Assembly (NCBI RefSeq): GCF_020906515.1
Contig: NC_085855.1
Span: 496,001-560,000 of the forward strand
Length of the DNA: 64,000 nucleotides
Origin: Vanrija pseudolonga
Taxonomy: Eukaryota > Basidiomycota > Tremellomycetes > Trichosporonales > Trichosporonaceae
Reading direction: 5' to 3'
Shown: piece after piece, positions 46,573-57,421 of the stretch
How positions within the stretch are numbered: position 1 is the stretch's first letter
Layout of the letters: every line of letters begins with the position of its first letter
Notes under the pieces: model-generated
What the model saw: the letters and a program-made list of their open reading frames with translations, nothing else
What the model was told of the DNA's origin: nothing
Databases searched by the model: none
Made by a program: the position numbers and the translations under genes

Positions 46573-47775
46573 ATGTTGTGAAACGTTGTGCAGGATTGGA
46601 CAGACAGACGAGGGGGTGTGGGGGTGGGTGCGAGAGGAAACAAGGAGGCGCATGCACAAGGGAGGAAGGAGGGATGTCACCTTGGAAACGAATGTTGATT
46701 TTGTGTGTAACCGGAACTTGAGCGCCAAGTGGGTGGGGGTGGAGGGGAACGGGGGATGGGACGCCTCGGCACGGCGGCTGCTTGTGGGGCAACAGGCCTG
46801 CGTTCTAACCGGCGTGCCGTGACTTTCGAACGCCACGCCCCAGAACACACTACGAGCGCGTAATTAGGGCAGTCGCGCTACCGACTCGAAGCGCGCCAGG
46901 CAACCGCAGCCGACCGGAAAGCAAGACTCGGCGTCGGGGTCACTAATCATGACGCGAACATTGGGGGTTCCGAGTTCCGACTCGCCCCCTTTGGCGCAGC
47001 ACGTGACTGTTGCACGTGGAAGCCATGCATGGTACATCTACCCTGAGCGCCATCGGCTTTGGAGCGTTGGATCGGTGCTTTGGCGTCACGGAGACGGCAA
47101 AGGCGGCAGTTGCGGAGCCGTGCGAGTGGATGTTGTGGGTGGGTTGGCTGGCTGGCATTCCCTGCCCCTGCCCCTGCGCTGCCCGCCTCCGTCGATCACG
47201 GTCTCTGGCTCCAAGTCCGACCCCGCCCGGTTACACTCAGGGACTCGCGGAAATGGCCTGCATTTGGGAAAGCCAGAACTTCCCAGAGTTGCCAGGCGAT
47301 GCCCGCCGACTAGCCAATGACATTACGCAGCAACGTCGCCTGGGAGGAATTGTTATCAGCACATGCAATGCCTATCAGCTCCCGTAGGGGCATATGCCCA
47401 TGGTTCTAAATCTGTAGCCAATCACGGCGGCGAATCGTCGCATTTTCTGATTCGTACTTTGCCGTTCGTGTCTGGCCGGATGCTGCATGCCGCGAGCGCC
47501 AGCAAATGGATGGCCTAGATGGCCGGCCCGTGACGTGCAGGGAGCGCTCGCTACAACGGCGCGCGCGCGGGGCACGGATGGAGCCGAACCTGGGGGAGGC
47601 GTGCAGGCGAGGCGGGGGAGAACAGTGCAGCAGCAGCAGCAGCATTAGCGTGCGTCGCGTCGCCCGTCGCTCCGTTGGTTGTCGCCCGCTATCTCCACCA
47701 ACGACAACCAGGCAGGCCAGGCCCAAGCTCGGATAGGGCGGACGCCATAGGAGAAATCTGCCGCGCGTACAATGT

Positions 47776-47803
47776 CCAGCCAGCCAGCCAGCCAGCCAGC
47801 CAG
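47776..47803 (+). repeat. Tetranucleotide repeat (CCAG)7
   Basis: Seven perfect CCAG units, 480 bp upstream of the ammonium transporter start. Confidence 0.85.
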
Positions 47804-48285
47804 GCTTGTCATTCATTCATGCATGTGTCGGGCGACGGGCGACGGGCGACGCAGCACAGCAAGACACCAAACAGTACATTATTAGTAGCGTCTCCTTGGC
47901 GTGCCGCAGCCATTCCCCAACAAGAGAACACACGACACGCATCACCCAACACAAAGTTGTAACCCACCTCCGTCCAGTCTTTTCCCCATTGCCTGTTCCC
48001 CCCCCAGCTCGCTCGACCTCACTGGCCACAAATCAACAAAAGCCACAAGAGCCTTGCACCGACCCGACGACGCACAGGTATCCATCCGCCCCGCCCGACC
48101 TTAGATCCCACGCCCACCACCCACAAAGGCGCACACACACACAACGGCCCAGCACCGCCAATAACAACCAAGCCACTCCGTTGACCGGATCTCCTTTCCC
48201 CCTTCCCCCCTCTTCCCCCTCTGATCATCACCCATCCCCCTCTCCTCCTTTCACCCATACGCCGATCACACCAACATCAGCCATC

Positions 48286-50265
48286 ATGGTCAACCTCACC
48301 TACGGCATCCTGATACCCAACCCAGATGGGACATATACCATGGACATCAAGGGCACAGACATCATCTCGACACTCAAGGGCGAGACTTCGGGTGCGTTGC
48401 AGACGACCACACCAAGCGCTCCCCCACTGACTCGCCCCACAGTCTATGACCCAGGAGACATTGCGTGGGTCTTGACATGCGCTGCCTTGATTATTCTCAT
48501 GGTACGTATCCCGTCCTCGTCTGACCACGACGGCCCCTAGGTTTCCGCCACTGACACAAATTTCACCCCACACAGCTTCCCGGACTTGGTTACCTCTACT
48601 CTGGTCTCTCAAGAAGGAAGAATGCACTGCAGCTCCTCTTCCTGTCCATGGTGTCGCTCGCCATTGTCTCGTTCCAGTGGTTCTTTATCGGATACTCGCT
48701 CGTGTTTAGCGAGACGGGAGGCAAGTTCTTTGGTGACGGTCGGTGAGTGGGGCCGGGCATCTGGCATACGCTAGCTATTTTCGGTGCGAGGCTTGGCGCC
48801 GTGTTGTTGCCGCCTGTGTGACTCGTGACCACCATCGAGCCATCAGACACACAAAACAACCGCGGCGCCGTGGCACTCGTGGCTGCTGTGGCACTTTGTA
48901 CTGACGCACACAAACAGCAATGTCGGCTTCCGTCGTGTTCTCGAGCGCCCCATTCCCGAGTCCAACGGCCGCCTCCCTGAGATTGTCTTTGCCACCTACC
49001 AGATGATGTTCGCCAACCTCGTGCCCGCAGTGCTTCTCGGTGCCGCGGCTGAGCGCTCTCGCACCTTGCCCGCCATGATCTTCATCTTCTGCTGGACCAC
49101 TCTTGTGTACGACATGCTTGCCCACTGGATCTGGAGTGTCAACGGCTGGGCCAACACCTGGGGTGTCCTCGACTACGCCGGTGGCGTTCCCGTCGAGATC
49201 GCTTCGGGTGTCGGCGGCCTTGCCTACTCGTACTTTATCGGAAAGCGTCGCGGTTACGGTACCGAGCGCGTCATGTTCAAGCCTTCCAACGTGTCGTCGA
49301 TTACTCTTGGTACCGTCCTTCTTTGGGTCGGCTGGATGGGCTTCAACGGCGGCTCGTGCTTTGCTGCTTCGCTCAAGGCCGCCATGGCCGTCTTTGTGAC
49401 CAACCTTGCTGGTGCGGTCGGTGCCATCACCTGGCTCATTATGGACTTCCGTCTTGAGCGCAAGTGGTCCATGGTTGGTTTCTGCACCGGTGCCATTGCC
49501 GGCCTGGTCGCCATCACCCCCGCCGCTGGATACGTCGGTGCCCCCGCTGGCGCCCTCATTGGCCTCGTTTCCGCCGTTGTTTCCAACTTGGCGACCCGCC
49601 TCAAGGCCTCGATGCGCGTCGACGACCCGATGGATATCTTCGCTGTCCACGCCCTTGCCGGTGTTGTCGGCTGCCTCATGACTGGTATCTTTGCCCAGTC
49701 GTCCGTCGCCGCCAACGACGGCTTCTCGGTGATTGACGGTGGATGGCTCAACGGTCACTGGGTCCAGTTTGCCAAGCAGCTTGCCTGGGTTGCTGTTGGT
49801 TTCGCCTGGACGTTTGTGGTCACCATCCTCATCATGTTCTTCATCAACCTCATCCCCGGCTGCAAGTTCCGCGCGTCCGAGGAGGCCGAGATTGTCGGTA
49901 TGGACGAGGTCGAGCACGACGAGTACATTGCCGACTACGCCTTCTTCCGCCGTGACCTCGAGGGCAACGGACCCATGCGCCCCGAGCACTGGATCGTCCA
50001 CGAGGACACCCTTGAGCGCCGCCGCTCGCGCCGCGACCCCAGCGAGGCGCGCGGACGCTCCCGCCAGCCCGCCCGCGACCTGCACGACTTGCACGAGTCG
50101 CACGAGGAGACGGGTTCCGAAGCCGGCCCCACCGCCGCTCCCTCATCCGACTCGAGCACTGCCGATGAGAATGAGAAGACGGCTCGGGATCCTGCCCACG
50201 TTGTTGCCGTTCCCGCCAGCATTGAACACGAGAAGACCGTGTCGCATCCAGCATACACCAGCTAG
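48286..50265 (+). CDS. Ammonium transporter, Mep1/Amt type
   Basis: Four exons (48286..48391, 48443..48501, 48576..48742, 48918..50265) give 559 residues. About eleven membrane segments are seen, with Amt signatures GLGYLYSGLSRRKNALQLL, QWFFIGYSLVFS, WSVNGWANTWGVLDYAGG and WVGWMGFNGGSC. The first pore 'twin histidine' is replaced by Glu204 (GGVPVEIASG) while the second, His355 (DIFAVHALAGVVG), is kept. Established work on yeast shows that Mep1/Mep3 carry this Glu, whereas Mep2-type sensors keep His. It therefore looks like a bulk, non-sensor transporter. The cytosolic tail of about 130 residues is charged and Ser/Glu-rich and could be phosphorylated. Expression is probably under nitrogen catabolite repression, given upstream GATA sites. 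Confidence 0.95.
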
Positions 50266-50456
50266 ACATGTGCCCTTACTCATAGCCCACTAAATCGAAG
50301 AAATCAATCGCACGCGCGCTTGCGCAGGCATTAGCATATTCCCTCCCACGTTGCTCTGCAACTTTCACTTGTACCTATATGTAACATGAATACATAATGT
50401 CTAGAGCGTGTGGCACGATGGACGCGCTGTGATCCTATAGCTGACGCTTGCGCCGC

Positions 50457-51857
50457 CTACGCCAGGAGTGAGTAGCCCCGCGAGGCATCCCACATGGGCA
50501 CCTTGCGGGGCGTTACAAAGTCCAGGCCACGGCCAGACAAGTAGTCGATGACCTGCACCGAGCTGGCGAGGGCGTTAAAGTATGTCTTTTCCGGCTTGTA
50601 CATGTGCGCCTCGAGCATGTACGCGAGGTGGCGGTGGCTGCGGCGTCAGTGGGTACGTTGCGGCGGACACGGAGCTACACCCACAAGAGAGAAAAGATGA
50701 AGCCGTAGTCGTCGGAGAGGTTGACAAAGTTCTCGACGGCGTGCTGTGGTGTCGTGGCGTAGCCAGCAAACAGCGCCGGGCTGTCGTCAGCATCGTCGTC
50801 GACCTCCCCACTCACTTCGCGAGCAGCCCCCTGGCCGCCATAGTCCCATTCACCCCCGTCTCCCTGCGCATCTTCTCCGCGTCCGCCAACTCCCACAAAT
50901 CGCCATTCGCGACAGTCGGCACCTCCCCGCGAACCAGGTCGACGGCAAACTTGATCGCGGGCAAGCTGACCGGCTCCGTACTCGCCTGGTGGCGCGTGCG
51001 CCCGTGGATCGTGATATGGCTCACGCCGACCGCGAGCGCGTTACGCACCAGCGTCTCGGTCGCGCGCGGGTCGTCGTCGACGCGGATCTTGATGCTGACC
51101 GGAAACCCGTGCCCGAGGCGATCGTGCACCGTCTTCACCATGTCCGCGACGAGCTCGGGCTTGCGCAGCAGCGCACACCCGATGCCCTCGGCGTACGCCC
51201 AGCGCTGCGGACAGCCGCAGTTGATGTCGAGCCCGTCGACGTGGGGCGCGACTAGCTCCGCGGCGTCCGCGAGGCTCGCGGCGTTGGGAGAGGCCATTTG
51301 CGCGAGCAAAGCGCCGCGCACGAGGCGCGAGTGTTTTGTGGGCGGCGTCGCTGTCGGCGGCAGGCGGGTATGGGGCGGTGGGACGTAGTACGTCTTGTGT
51401 GGCGGGCGCGAGGGCCCAGGAGCCGCGGCGGCATCCTCGACATCTTCGGGGTGCGAGTCGAGCGACAGCGACGCGAAGTCCAGCCCCCGGCCTCGCGGCT
51501 CCATCCAGAACACGCCGCGCTCGTTCGCGCTCGTCGAAAAGTCGCTCACCCGCGCCAGCTGCGACCGGCTGAACTCCTCCGCGAGGATCATCGGCGTTGT
51601 GGTGACGTGCGTTTCGTACAGAGACACGAGGTGGCGGAAGGGGACTGCGAGGCGAGGCGCGTCAGTTACGCCGAGCTGCTGACCGACGAGCTGCTATCGG
51701 CACGACTGTGTGCTTGTGCCCACTCACGCTTGGAACACCGCACGAGCGGCGCAAGGACGTTCACGACGTCAAACTCCTCCAGCATGCGCTGCACCGGCAG
51801 CACCTCGGGCGCCGGGAGGGCGGCCCATGGCGTCTCGTCTTCCGGGTCGTAGGTCAT
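50457..51857 (-). CDS. DUS4: tRNA-dihydrouridine synthase (Dus4 family)
   Basis: Four exons (51857..51728, 51644..50816, 50780..50685, 50637..50457) give 411 residues. Motifs match Dus4: LAPLVRCSKLPFRHLV, TTPMILAEEFSRSQLARVSDFST, the catalytic-Cys loop GLDINCGCPQRWAYAEGIG, the FMN-binding IKIRVDDD and ITIHGRTRHQ, VANGDL and MAARGLLAKPALFAGY. It reduces U20a/U20b in the tRNA D-loop with FMN and NADPH. Compared with yeast Dus4 there is an Asp/Pro-rich insertion of about 50 residues after FST (residues about 80-130), where a strand is normally continuous. The neighbours suggest no operon-like function. Confidence 0.93.
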
Positions 51858-52435
51858 GTTGTTGGTGGCGAGATTGTGAAGTGAGAGGTTTCGAAATATT
51901 TGGCGGGGCCCAAATGTCGCGTGTGGGTGGTATGGTGGGTGGCGCCTCCACCGGTCACTGTGCTGCTGGTCCATCTCTCACAGTAAACAACAACACGCAG
52001 GCACAACAGCGCGTGTGTGCATCATAGGTAACACATCGCCGGAATGGTGGACCTGCATGTATATCGTGGGGCCCAGGCTTGGCCCACGCAGACTGTGCTG
52101 CTTGCAAGAGGCACGAACCCCCCGCGGGATGACGACCACTCGACCATGTCTCCGCCCGTCATGATGTCTATCAGCCTTTGACGAGCCAGAGTGTCCTGAC
52201 AGACAGCAGACACTCCCTATCGCGGCGATCACCGTTCCGAACCTAGCCTTCTCCACCTCGCCCTACCTCTTTCTCCCTCACGTCCTCGTCCTCCTCCCCT
52301 CCCCCTGTCCCCTTCCCCCGGCACCCCGGCACACCGCCCCCTCCCACCCCGACCTCACCACACCAAGCTGAGAGGTTATGCATGATGAGCCGATGCCAGT
52401 GATATTACAATGCGAACACAACAGTACGAGTGCGT
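51858..52435. other. Intergenic region upstream of DUS4
   Basis: 578 bp between two minus-strand genes. A CT/C-rich stretch lies at about 52245-52360. No gene is seen. Confidence 0.55.
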
Positions 52436-52929
52436 CTACTTGCGGACCTGCTTGCTGCGGGGGGCGTCAGTTGATGTCTTCACGAGGGTGGAGCAACTCA
52501 CTCAAGCAGCGCCTTGGCTTCGTTGACCTTGCCTGCGAGGTACGGGCTGCCTCCTCGGTCTGGGTGGTCTGGGGAGTTAGTGTCCGAATGGTGCCGGCCA
52601 ACTCACTGGCAAGCATCAAGCGGCGGTGGTGCTCCTTGAGCTTGGCGGAGGTGAGGGGCTCCCTGGGGCGGTTAGTGCTGCACTTGATAGCCTCGAGGAC
52701 AACGCCCTCGACACGCTCCGCTCGGCAGCTGCGCTGCATCGCTTCACGCCGCGCGAACTCACTTCAAACCCAGCACGGCAATCGCCTCGGCCTTGTCCAT
52801 CTTGCCCTTGAAGCCGCCCTTGACCCACTTGTCGGCGCCGCGCGCGCCGCCCCGGAACATCTGGTACGCGACGCGGCCGCCGAAAGCGGCACCGAGGACT
52901 CCGAGACCGAGAACGAGAGGCGAGGCCAT
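52436..52929 (-). CDS. PAM18: Mitochondrial import motor J-protein Pam18/Tim14
   Basis: Four exons (52929..52763, 52662..52607, 52568..52502, 52454..52436) give 102 residues. An N-terminal membrane helix ([19 protein letters not shown]) is followed by [18 protein letters not shown] and the J domain [25 protein letters not shown], with the HPD motif essential for Hsp70 stimulation, ending in [17 protein letters not shown]. It matches Pam18/DNAJC19, which sits in the inner membrane at TIM23 and activates mtHsp70. It lacks the longer intermembrane-space leader of yeast Pam18, so it is closer in length to animal DNAJC19. It diverges from RPL30 over 382 bp. Confidence 0.94.
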
Positions 52930-53311
52930 GTTTGCTGGTGTGATTTGTCGATTGTTAGGTGGCAAAGAGAAAGTTGGGAGCCGTTCAGTCCGACGACGCC
53001 GAGGGCCGGTTGAGATGGGATCTGGTTCCGTCGATCCCCGCCACGTGGGTATGCCACACGAGGCTCTGTGCCCCGGGATTAACAAAAGTTGTAATGCCGA
53101 GTTTACTCCCGTGGATGAAATTTCGAGGTTTGGGTGGTGGCAGAGCGTTTGCTGGCTGGGAGACGAGCACTGTACGGTGTGCCAGCTGCAGAGTGTGCTC
53201 GCTGCCTGCTGCTGCACCGTCGGACCCTCGCAGTGTGCTCGCTCGATACCATCAACCTCTTCTCCACCATCCCCTTCCTCCATCCGTCAACAGTCCGGCA
53301 AATACCCAAAA
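52930..53311. other. Divergent promoter region PAM18 / RPL30
   Basis: 382 bp shared upstream region; no gene. CT-rich sequence precedes the RPL30 start. Confidence 0.55.
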
Positions 53312-53962
53312 ATGGCCCCTATCAAGAAGTCCAAGTCGGCCAAGGCCTCCGAGTCGATCAACTCGCGCCTCCAGCTCGTCGTCAAGTCGGGCAAGTTCAC
53401 CCTCGGCTACAAGCAGGCGCTCAAGCAGCTCCGCAACGGCAAGTGTGCGTATTAGATCGACTGGTAGGACTACGACCTCCTGGGTGTGTGGGCACAACAT
53501 GTTGAGGAAGACGCTCGGCGTGCGCGCATACGACGACGACCACACCCAGGAGGATCCGCGTAGTCGGGGGCTGGAGCTGCGGCTGAGAAGGACTCCCCGA
53601 TACTAACGCGGTTCCCCGTACACAGCCAAGCTCATCCTCATCTCGAAGAACTGCCCCCCGCTTCGCAAGTCTGAGCTCGAGTACTACGCCATGCTGTGAG
53701 TGGTGCCGTGATTGCGGTTTGGCTGTTGCAGCTCTAACACACCCCAGCTCCAAGACCTCGGTCCACCACTACGACGGCTCCAACGTCGACCTCGGTACCG
53801 CCGCTGGTAAGCTCTACCGTGTCGGCGTCCTCTCGATCCAGGACGCCGGTGACTCGGACCTCGTGAGTGTCAACGCGGCGGGAGAAGTGCTCTTCACGCC
53901 GCGCGTGTGACCACATTGAAGTTTTACTAACCCTCCCCCAGCTCCAGGTCGAGGTCGCCTAA
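53312..53962 (+). CDS. RPL30: 60S ribosomal protein L30 (eL30)
   Basis: Four exons (53312..53444, 53626..53695, 53748..53862, 53942..53962) give 112 residues, the usual length. Motifs: [58 protein letters not shown] and [15 protein letters not shown]. The exon 1 donor is GTGCGT after AAGT; this restores the conserved GKSKLI junction. Yeast L30 represses splicing of its own transcript by binding near the first donor. Here intron 1 is the longest (181 nt) and starts in the middle of the coding sequence, so the same control is not obvious. Confidence 0.96.
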
Positions 53963-54155
53963 ACACGTCGACGCGTCGATGCATTGTAATCATTACAGAG
54001 GACCATTTCTGGGGATGCTGCATGATGCTGTATGACTGTTACATGGGGATTGGGGTGATGTGCGGATGGGGGATTGGCAAGGAGAGGCGTGGAGGCATTA
54101 GGGATGGGATACTGATTGCGACGTCGAACAACTGCAACAAACTGCGACTCCTTCG

Positions 54156-55368
54156 CTATTGCTTGGATATCCGCACGACCTGGACGCGCGTCCCACGATC
54201 CAGCGCTGTGTCCCAGAATGTCGGCGCGTCGTCAATGGACGCGAGGTCGAGCAGCTGCGTAGACAGGTGGCGTTTTTCTGTGGGTCGAGAGTCAGTCGTC
54301 GTTGCCTCGCGTGACCCACCACACTCGGCGAGGAAGAGCGCAAACGTGTCCTCGTTGCGCACAGTAGCAGCGATGATAGCCACGGGCGGTGGTACTTCAC
54401 CCGCAGGGGATATCAGCAAGTCGATAGCCCCAGCAAGGAGCGGCACGAGGTCGGGGTCGTAGATCTGGCGTGGGTGTCAGTCTAGTCGTCGCGCTGCACC
54501 CACCACATCGGCTGCCACGACCGTCCGCCGCGCTCCATTGACGGGCGCGAGCGCCTCGGCCCAGATAGGCGGTCTGTCCTCGGGCGACAGCGCCGCGTCG
54601 GCCCAGTCGAGCGCGGCGGCGCGCGCAGGAGAGGGGAGGTTGTCTGGTCGTCAGCTCGTCTTGTAGCCTAAGCAAGCCCAGCTCACTGAGCGCCAGGTTG
54701 GCCGTCAGCCGGCCCAACGGTGTCCTTCGCTGCCCCTCGCCTTCCTCCTCCCCCTCCTCATCGCCCAAGTCCGTAGCGATCACGTCAGCCCCCAGCTGCG
54801 CCAGCACAGCGGCCAGAAACCCCGTGCCGGCGCCGAGCTCGATCGCGGCAGGCACTGGGCCCAAGTTGCCAGCCAGCAAATAATGCGCGAGGAACAGCGC
54901 CGCCGTCCATGTTCGCAGGCCTGTCGTGCCGGCCTGCACTACGACCTGCTCCTCTAGCAGGGTGACTGCGCGCTCTTGGCCCGCAAGGTCGTAGATGAAG
55001 GTCTTGTGCGATGCTGGCGGGGCAGCGGCGTTCGAAGGCGCCGCCATGAGCTGCGCGACAGCCTCGTAGATGCGCTCGTCGACCGCCTGGGGGTGTCAGA
55101 TGTGCCGGGGGAAGGGACTTGCCGCCTCATCATCGTCGGTGTCGTGCGCCACGCCCTCCTCTAGCACCGGCAGCACCCGCCGCCAAAAGGTGCGCTGGTA
55201 CCCCGCCTCCGGGGGCGGCAGGTCGCTCTCGAGCACGCGCGACACGAGGAACTGCTGTGCGTCTGCGCTCGCCAGCTCGGCCGGCGCGGGCACGCGCAGG
55301 AGGTACGGCGGCACGAGGGCAAAGTACTGTCTTCGGAGGGTTTCGAGCGCTGCTGCTGCCGCCGGCAT
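54156..55368 (-). CDS. EFM3: Protein-lysine methyltransferase (Efm3/FAM86-like, eEF2 type)
   Basis: Five exons (55368..55123, 55086..54687, 54643..54504, 54464..54320, 54277..54156) give 350 residues. The N-terminal FAM86-type module shows LETLRRQYFALVPPYLL and YQRTFWRRVLPVLEE. The seven-beta-strand methyltransferase core has TGLRTWTAALFLAHYLL, the SAM loop IELGAGTGFLAA, DVIATDLG and the post-motif II VVAADVIYDPD. This order fits the Efm3/EEF2KMT enzymes that trimethylate a lysine of elongation factor 2. The first intron uses a GC donor (GCAAGT) rather than GT; no good GT donor avoids the stop that would otherwise end the frame. Confidence 0.82.
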
Positions 55369-55528
55369 GGTGGTAGTGAGTGTGGGGCGGTAGATGGCAG
55401 AGTGTGGAGAACGCACTGACTGAAATCTGAACCACCTCCACCTGACGTCGGTGTTGTCGGCACCACAAGCGGCACAAGCCAGCCAGCCAAGGCACAAATC
55501 GATACATGCTCTACAAGAATTACTACAC

Positions 55529-56801
55529 CTACTGCTGCGCTCCCGCCGCCGCGGCCTCGACCGCCTCGTGCGCCGTCTGCTCGATCTGCGCCTCGCCCAG
55601 CCTGCGCGCGCGGTGCAGCTTGGCGAGCTGGCGGCTCGCGCGGGCGAGGTCGTCCACCGCCGCCTGGGTACGCTCCTGCGTCGCGGCGTCGGGGTCGCGC
55701 GTCTCCCAGTCGGCCGTCGAGATGGCGAGCGAGCCGTCGGTGCGCACGAACGACGACGACGTGCCGACCGACGCCGTCACGAGGGCCTGGCGAAGGCCAG
55801 CCGCCTCGATCATCTTGGCCTCGAGTTCCTGCGGGTTAGTGAAGATCATCTGGCCAACCCACAAAGAGCACGTCGTTGATGCGCGCCTCGGACGCCGCGA
55901 GTCTCTCGCGTGTCTGCGCCAGAGCTAACGAGTCTAACTCGAGCTGCTTCATCTTCTCCTCGCGCTTGCGGCGGAACACCTGCTGCGCCTTGCGGTTCTG
56001 CTCGGCGCGGAGCTCCTTGCTGCTGGGTGAGCTTCGCCGTTACTCGTCACACCCACCTGAGCTTGGCGCGCGGCTTGCGCTTGTCATCCTCGCCATCGGC
56101 AGCGACAGCCTCGGCGCTCGCATCCGCGGCCTCAGCGGCCGCAGCGAGCGACTCGCCAGCAGCAGCCGGGGCGACCTCGTACCCGACAAACTCTTCCACC
56201 CCGCCGGCGCTCCCCTCAGCGGCAGCGGCGGTACGGAGGCGTTTCTCGCCGCGCTGCGCGTCCTCCTCCATCTCCTTCCAGCCCGCGCGCTCATGCGGCG
56301 CCTTGCGGCGCTTGCCGCCCATCTCGCCTCTGTCTGGCGCGAGGACGAGCTCCTCGGCCGCCGGGAGCGGCGGCAGCGGCGCAAAGTACGGCACGTCGGT
56401 CGCGCTCGCCGCGAGGTCGGAGAGCGCGGTGGGGATCGCGATCGAAGGGTCGAGGGGCGACGCGGGCGCCGGGGCGCTCGTGGGAAGCGCCTCGTCACGC
56501 TCGCGCACCGCATGCCGCAGGTAGTCGCCGTTGTTTAGGAATGGGCGGCCTGCGGTCTGTCAGTGGCGCGACGGCGATGCTACTCACCGCCAGAGTGCTC
56601 GTCGGCTGAGGGGTCATAGTGCTCGCCCAGGTCTGGGGCCAGTCAGCGCGATGCAGGGGTGCGTCCTTTGACAACGTTCCACGTACAGTTGATCAGCGCG
56701 GCCGCATCGCCTTCCTGCGCTGACGCTGCGCCGTCGGCTGGCACGCCTCCGCTCGGGTACGCGAGCAGCGAGGCGAGCGACGACGGGGGCGGCGAGTTCA
56801 T
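55529..56801 (-). CDS. bZIP transcription factor with Yap/Pap1-type basic region
   Basis: Five exons (56801..56687, 56632..56588, 56549..56057, 56019..55863, 55828..55529) give 369 residues. The basic region is near residue 225: RAEQNRKAQQVFRRKREEK, which fits the fungal Yap-type pattern N-x-x-A-Q-x-x-F-R. It is followed by a heptad stretch that continues into exon 5 (LEAKMIEAAGLRQAL). The N-terminal part has YLGEHYDPSADEHSGGRPFLNNGDYL and Ala/Glu-rich disordered sequence. No Cys-rich redox domains of Yap1 are seen, so it is probably not an oxidant sensor of that kind. The leucine heptads are imperfect. It could be a stress or nitrogen regulator; the target is unknown. Confidence 0.72.
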
Positions 56802-57065
56802 GCTTCTGTTGCTCGTCGTGGCCGTTGTTGTTGTCTCGGCTAGGTGGAGAGAGAGAGTGGAGGAGAGTGATTACGGAAGAGAGGTGGGAAGAGAGAATTA
56901 GGTAAGGTTGAAGTGTTGGGTGGTGAGTTGGTGGTGCAGGTAAAGTGGGGTGCCCAAATAAAGTGATCGCCAGGGTCAACAAAATGTCGCTGTTGTTCCG
57001 CTACCGTTGACGCACACCAGCAAAACTCCCCACCCAATCGCTTTCAACCACACCTTGCGTAGTAG

Positions 57066-57165
57066 AACCCCCGGCGGGAGTCGAACCCGCGATCTTCGAC
57101 TCCAGCCGTACCAATGTATGGACACGATAGAAGGTCGACGCCGTAAACCACTAGGCTACGGGGGC
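57066..57165 (-). tRNA. tRNA-Arg(UCU): tRNA-Arg (anticodon TCT) with intron
   Basis: On the minus strand the acceptor GCCCCCG pairs with CGGGGGT. A D-arm GCC..GGC, anticodon stem TCGAC/GTCGA, variable AGATC and T-arm GCGGG-TTCGACT-CCCGC follow. The anticodon loop reads CT-TCT-A with a 26-nt intron before the last loop base, the canonical position 37/38. It decodes AGA. A TTTT run suited to Pol III termination lies about 40 nt downstream. Confidence 0.92.
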
Positions 57166-57353
57166 TTCCTTTTTTGAGTCCGAGCCTTGGTTACGAACCG
57201 TCGATCCCCCAGGCCATGTGCTCAGGAACACTGTATGCATGTGTCGTGTTGGGTGATGCGGAGTTGGGGGTTTGTTTGCATCGTAGGTGGTGTGGTGTGG
57301 GGGCTGTAGGTGCTCCAGGGCGTGTTGTGTGTGGGGGTCTGGGTCATGGTGGT

Positions 57354-57421
<68 letters not shown>

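Larger units (their letters stand above)
46511..48285. other. Large divergent intergenic region KAPA synthase / ammonium transporter
   Basis: At 1.8 kb this is the longest gene-free stretch here. It contains the inverted GATA pair and (CCAG)7 repeat listed separately, HGATAR sites on the minus strand near 47352-47357 and 47371-47376, a (CGACGGG)3 run near 47830-47850 and a CT-rich leader before the ATG at 48286. Open frames here have no domain features. Confidence 0.6.

Noticed and set aside
48775-50103. 442-codon open frame antisense to the ammonium transporter
   Set aside because: Shadow of the transporter; composition is Gly/Ala/Asp-rich without family features.
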